This document shows positions 4,068-5,289 of a stretch of 5,289 bases of DNA, piece by piece. The notes below the pieces were generated by a model. The model was not told the origin of the DNA and ran no database searches. It saw nothing but the letters and a program-made list of their open reading frames with translations. The stretch comes from Kiloniellales bacterium (GTDB lineage: Bacteria > Pseudomonadota > Alphaproteobacteria > Kiloniellales > JAKSDN01), in assembly GCA_022360075.1 (NCBI GenBank), contig JAKSDN010000616.1, forward strand, positions 1-5,289, given 5' to 3'. The translations under genes were made by a program, and so were the position numbers. How positions within the stretch are numbered: the first letter of the stretch is position 1; every line of letters begins with the position of its first letter.

Positions 4068-4565
4068 ATGTATCCCACGACAGCATCCACTGCATCCACT
4101 GCATCCAATGCGACCGCCGCGCGCCGACCGGCGCCTGGCGAATCGTTTCTGACCATCGCCGAACCCGTCAGCCCGGAGCAGGTCGAGGCCTATTTGGCCG
4201 AAGGCCGGCGGCTACGGGCCGAGGCCATGCGCAACTTCTTTCTGGCTGCCAAGGCGGCCGGCGCCCGGCTCTTCACGTCGTCAGAGCGCGCAATGGCCCC
4301 TTCGAGCGGCCAGACGCCGGACTTCCTGGCCACCGTGGCCGGGCGCTTGCGCACGCCGCTCACCTCGATCCGCTCCTCGGCGGAGATCCTGCGCGACAAT
4401 CCCGACCTGCCGGTCGAGCAGCGCAACCGCTTCCTCGACATGGTGATTGACGAGGACAAGCGCTTGGCGCGCCTGGTCGACGCCATCCTCGACGCCTCCG
4501 AGGTCGAGGCCAACAAGCGCCGTTGGCAGATCCGCACCGACCCGCTGGAGAAGCAACTCGCCTGA
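4068..4565 (+). CDS. Stand-alone histidine-kinase dimerisation (DHp/HisKA-like) protein without phospho-acceptor His
   Basis: This 165-residue cytoplasmic protein has no signal peptide or membrane segment. Residues 1-25 are low-complexity (Ala/Ser/Thr, from a 9-bp tandem repeat). Residues 36-70 form a probable amphipathic helix (PEQVEAYLAEGRRLRAEAMR) of a kind seen in small alphaproteobacterial proteins. Residues 85-152 match a HisKA dimerisation hairpin: FLATVAGRLRTPLTSIRSSA for helix 1 with its H-box, then EQRNRFLDMVIDEDKRLARLVDAILDASEVEA for helix 2. The H-box normally reads VSHELRTPL; here it is VAGRLRTPL, so the phosphorylated His is Gly92 and the following acid is Arg93. The protein stops 13 residues after the hairpin, and no HATPase domain follows in any frame before the convergent LysR gene. 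It therefore cannot autophosphorylate. It may dimerise with, titrate or inhibit a true sensor kinase (inference), or be a decaying remnant, though the clean frame and good ribosome-binding site argue for an expressed gene. Confidence 0.85.
   Translation: MYPTTASTASTASNATAARRPAPGESFLTIAEPVSPEQVEAYLAEGRRLRAEAMRNFFLAAKAAGARLFTSSERAMAPSSGQTPDFLATVAGRLRTPLTSIRSSAEILRDNPDLPVEQRNRFLDMVIDEDKRLARLVDAILDASEVEANKRRWQIRTDPLEKQLA
4083..4109 (+). repeat. Three-copy 9-bp tandem repeat (GCATCCACT)
   Basis: There are two perfect copies of GCATCCACT and a third with one change (GCATCCAAT), in frame in the DHp-domain gene and encoding AST-AST-ASN at residues 6-14. Being a multiple of three, copy-number change would alter only the length of the N-terminal linker. 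Confidence 0.85.
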
Positions 4566-4601
4566 TCCAGAGCCTCCGGTCCGCGCGCGACTTCGTATCC
4601 T

Positions 4602-5289
4602 CTAGGCGGGCTGGTGCGATCGCGGCTCTGTCCGGACATCGTCCTGCCTGGCCGTGTCGACCAGCCAATCCCGAAAGGCGCGGACCGCGCGGGACCGGAA
4701 GCTGCTCGGCCGGCCGACGAGGTAGTACGCGAAGCGGGCGGGCCAGCGCGTGTCGAGAGGCCGAACCAAGCGACCGGCGTCGATTTCATCGGCGGCGTAA
4801 AGCTCGCGCACCAGGGCCAGACCCTGGCCGGCTACGGCGGCGCCGATCAGCAGATCGTCGTCGGCGAACGCCGGGCCGGCCGCGGCCGTGTCCGTCTCGA
4901 TCCCCTGGGCTTGGAACCAGAGGCGCCAGTCGCTGCGTTGCGGCTCTTGCAGGAGGGGATAGGCGAGGCAGTCCTCCGCCGTCCGAATCGACGGCCCTTG
5001 GGCGATCAGGGCCGGGCTCGCGACGACGATCAGGGCCGGCGCCATGAGCCAGGTGCTCTCCAGCCCGGGATAGCGGCCGAGCCCATGGCGGATACCCAGA
5101 TCGACGCGCTCGCTGTCGAAATCGACCAGGCGAGTCTCCGACTCGAGTTCGATCTCGACGTCGGGCTCGCGGGCGGCAAAGGCGCCGAGACGGGGCACCA
5201 GCCAATTCGCCGCGAAGGACGGCGCGGCCGAAATCACGAGTCGGCGAGAGCGCGCCGGACCGGCGAGGTTAGCGACGGCTTCATCGATC
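4602..5289 (-). CDS. LysR-type transcriptional regulator, effector-binding part (partial)
   Basis: The frame stays open from the right edge to TAG at 4604-4602, giving 228 visible residues; the N-terminal winged-helix DNA-binding domain lies outside the window. The visible part starts in the linker (AVANLAGPARSRRLVISAAP) and covers the whole periplasmic-binding-like effector domain. It resembles the GcvA-like branch: SFAANWLVPRLGAF, TRLVDFDSERVDLGIRHGLGRYPGLES, the DDLLIGAAVAGQGLALVREL region, then AGRLVRPLD and FAYYLVGRP, and the end AFRDWLVDTARQ. In GcvA-like proteins these segments line the ligand cleft; the ligand cannot be read from sequence. The gene converges on the DHp-domain gene with a 36-base gap, and no terminator hairpin is evident there. 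Its own promoter and divergent neighbour are off the window. A GTG codon at 5237 lies inside the domain and is not the true start. Confidence 0.93.
   Translation of the reverse strand, partial: IDEAVANLAGPARSRRLVISAAPSFAANWLVPRLGAFAAREPDVEIELESETRLVDFDSERVDLGIRHGLGRYPGLESTWLMAPALIVVASPALIAQGPSIRTAEDCLAYPLLQEPQRSDWRLWFQAQGIETDTAAAGPAFADDDLLIGAAVAGQGLALVRELYAADEIDAGRLVRPLDTRWPARFAYYLVGRPSSFRSRAVRAFRDWLVDTARQDDVRTEPRSHQPA

Noticed and set aside
3992..4450. Plus-strand frame of 152 codons overlapping the DHp gene
   Set aside because: It starts inside the palindrome, lacks a ribosome-binding site and is out of frame with the HisKA motifs.
4566..4601. A frameshifted HATPase domain continuing the DHp gene
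   Set aside because: I read the frames after the stop at 4565 for N-box or G-box motifs and found none before the convergent LysR coding sequence, so the gene is DHp-only and not a kinase split by one frameshift.
4523..5047. Plus-strand frame of 174 codons opposite the LysR gene
   Set aside because: Arginine- and proline-rich shadow of the LysR effector domain; no motif and no ribosome-binding site.

Overview
The window is GC-rich chromosomal DNA, apart from one AT-rich patch near 3930-4010. It most likely comes from an alphaproteobacterium, perhaps of the Rhodospirillales. I infer this from base composition, from carA diverging from a GatB/YqeY gene, and from the GC-rich palindromic intergenic repeats (conceptual peptides such as PHPNPPPQGGRE) that litter genomes of this class. 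The species cannot be told from the sequence.

Left part (1-2926, minus strand): the 5' end of carB (601 down to the window edge) and the complete carA (2610-1384) encode the two subunits of carbamoyl-phosphate synthetase, which supplies arginine and pyrimidine synthesis. The two genes are separated by 782 bases. That gap holds a small DUF559 endonuclease-like gene (1253-906) flanked by inverted copies of a bipartite palindromic repeat. The arrangement looks like a small mobile or formerly mobile cassette dropped into the carAB operon in the same orientation. A good sigma70-type promoter (2806-2778) lies about 160 bases upstream of carA. The leader contains a 7-bp hairpin followed by a T-tract, which suggests attenuation, and a four-codon ORF (MRLK-stop) lies inside the hairpin.

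Middle (2927-3840): a GatB/YqeY-domain gene on the plus strand, divergent from carA, converges on a Rid-family (YjgF/UK114) gene on the minus strand. The Rid protein has Thr where RidA deaminases have their catalytic Arg105.

Right part (3841-5289): an AT-rich divergent control region carries two related palindromes (TTGCA-A-TGCAA and TTGTGCA-T-TGCACAA) 55 bp apart. To its right is a 165-residue plus-strand gene for a stand-alone histidine-kinase dimerisation (DHp/HisKA) domain that has lost the phospho-acceptor histidine (VAGRLRTPL instead of VSHELRTPL) and has no ATPase domain. It converges on the 3' part of a LysR-type regulator gene that runs off the right edge.

The points most worth a second look are the DUF559/palindrome cassette within carAB, the histidine-less DHp-only protein with its palindrome-bracketed promoter region, and the possible carA attenuator.
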